Assembly (NCBI RefSeq): GCF_964033635.1
Contig: NZ_OZ035533.1
Coordinates: 3,720,001-3,784,000, forward strand
Direction of reading: 5' to 3'
DNA length: 64,000 bases
From: Chitinophaga sp. MM2321
GTDB lineage: Bacteria > Bacteroidota > Bacteroidia > Chitinophagales > Chitinophagaceae
The position numbers and the translations under genes were made by a program. Below, one piece after another: positions 63,592 through 64,000 of this stretch. The notes under the pieces were generated by a model, which saw nothing but the letters and a program-made list of their open reading frames with translations, was not told the origin of the DNA and ran no database searches. The stretch's first letter is position 1, and every line of letters starts with the position of its first letter.

Positions 63592-64000
63592 GGATGGTTT
63601 GATTGAGAATTTCTGCAATATGCATCACTTTTACGGGCTGCTGCTGCCGCCGCAGAATCCCTTCCAGGTGCATGAGACAACTTACATCGGTACCCGTGAT
63701 CACCGTTACGCCATGCTTAACGTGATCGGCTATACGATCCTTCCCCATCTTCACAGACACTGCTTCTTCCGCCACACAGAAGGTACCGCCAAAACCGCAG
63801 CATTCGTCTTTCCGGTCCAGCTCCACCAGTTCCACACCTTCCACCATTTTGAGCAGGTGCTCCGGTTTGGAAAAAGGAGCGGCCACCAGTTCACTCATCT
63901 GCGCCAGCCCCAGTCCGCGCTGCCCATGGCAGCTCTGGTGCAATCCCACTTTACAGGGAAAACTGGCTGCCAGTGATTCCACTTTCAGCACATCCGTCAT
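63572..64000 (-). CDS. lutA: LutA-type (Fe-S)-binding protein, 3' part (5' cut by window end)
   Basis: Only 142 residues of an about 240-residue protein are inside. The CCG domains are visible: VGLHQSCHGQRGLG and ELDRKDECCGFGGTFCVAEEAVS, followed by VKHGVTVITGTDVSCLMHLEG, then RRQQQPVKVMHIAEILNQ. The ATG at the window edge encodes an internal Met of a FMTDVLKVE-like segment, not the start. With LutB and LutC it forms the L-lactate oxidising complex at the inner membrane; it is the first gene of the operon in the part seen. Confidence 0.92.
   Translation of the reverse strand: MTDVLKVESLAASFPCKVGLHQSCHGQRGLGLAQMSELVAAPFSKPEHLLKMVEGVELVELDRKDECCGFGGTFCVAEEAVSVKMGKDRIADHVKHGVTVITGTDVSCLMHLEGILRRQQQPVKVMHIAEILNQTIHEQANK

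Overview
The window looks like a chromosomal segment of a Bacteroidota bacterium, most likely a Chitinophaga-type member of the Chitinophagaceae. The basis is: C-terminal type IX secretion (T9SS) sorting domains of both type A (1..648) and type B (40925..42484); menaquinone made by the futalosine route (mqnE); a bacillithiol enzyme (bshC); SusC-era outer-membrane barrel architecture; almost no Shine-Dalgarno sequences; and several TAnnTTTG boxes, the -7 element of Bacteroidota promoters. The genus is inferred from protein style, not from a search. No rRNA, tRNA, CRISPR array, transposase or phage gene was seen.

Layout. 1-9 kb: end of a secreted T9SS protein, mqnE, a DUF192 lipoprotein, an Rnk-like RNA polymerase regulator, an FMN-binding glutamate synthase-like protein, a lipoprotein dehydrogenase with a c-type heme motif, a nucleoside transporter and a DUF4259 protein. 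9-19 kb: smc, an outer-membrane beta-barrel receptor-like protein, a FUSC-type membrane protein and bshC. 19-25 kb: a carbohydrate module, GT4 glycosyltransferase facing the glgA-glgC-GH130 operon. 25-29 kb: DUF72 protein and a large FAD/Fe-S D-lactate dehydrogenase-like protein. 29-36 kb: an RND efflux operon (TolC, adaptor, permease) ending in a methyltransferase. 36-40 kb: TMEM175-like channel, DUF2157 protein, a terpene synthase with isopentenyl-diphosphate isomerase, and free methionine sulfoxide reductase.

40-61 kb is one large surface-polysaccharide locus, nearly all on the minus strand, of the Wzx/Wzy type. It holds the export lipoprotein (Wza-like), tyrosine autokinase (Wzc-like), a CpsB-like phosphatase on the opposite strand, flippase, probable polymerase, three GT4 glycosyltransferases, a PglC-like initiating transferase, and two sugar pathways: PglF/PglE/PglD-like enzymes for a bacillosamine-type sugar, and TviB/TviC-like enzymes for UDP-N-acetylgalactosaminuronic acid. 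The first gene, PglF-like, is split by a frameshift in a run of six G. A beta-helix lipoprotein sits inside the locus. 61.6-64 kb is a lutABC-type lactate oxidation operon, with lutA cut by the window end.

The most unusual structural feature is a family of long inverted repeats (arms 35-52 bp, perfect or almost so) that fill, nearly base for base, the gap between convergent gene pairs at 8387, 20586, 29003 and 37568, plus a solo copy at 15419 and a degenerate copy at 19451. They share a small vocabulary of words and in places supply the stop codons of the flanking genes. They look like dispersed bidirectional terminators or a repeat family using gene 3' ends as a niche.
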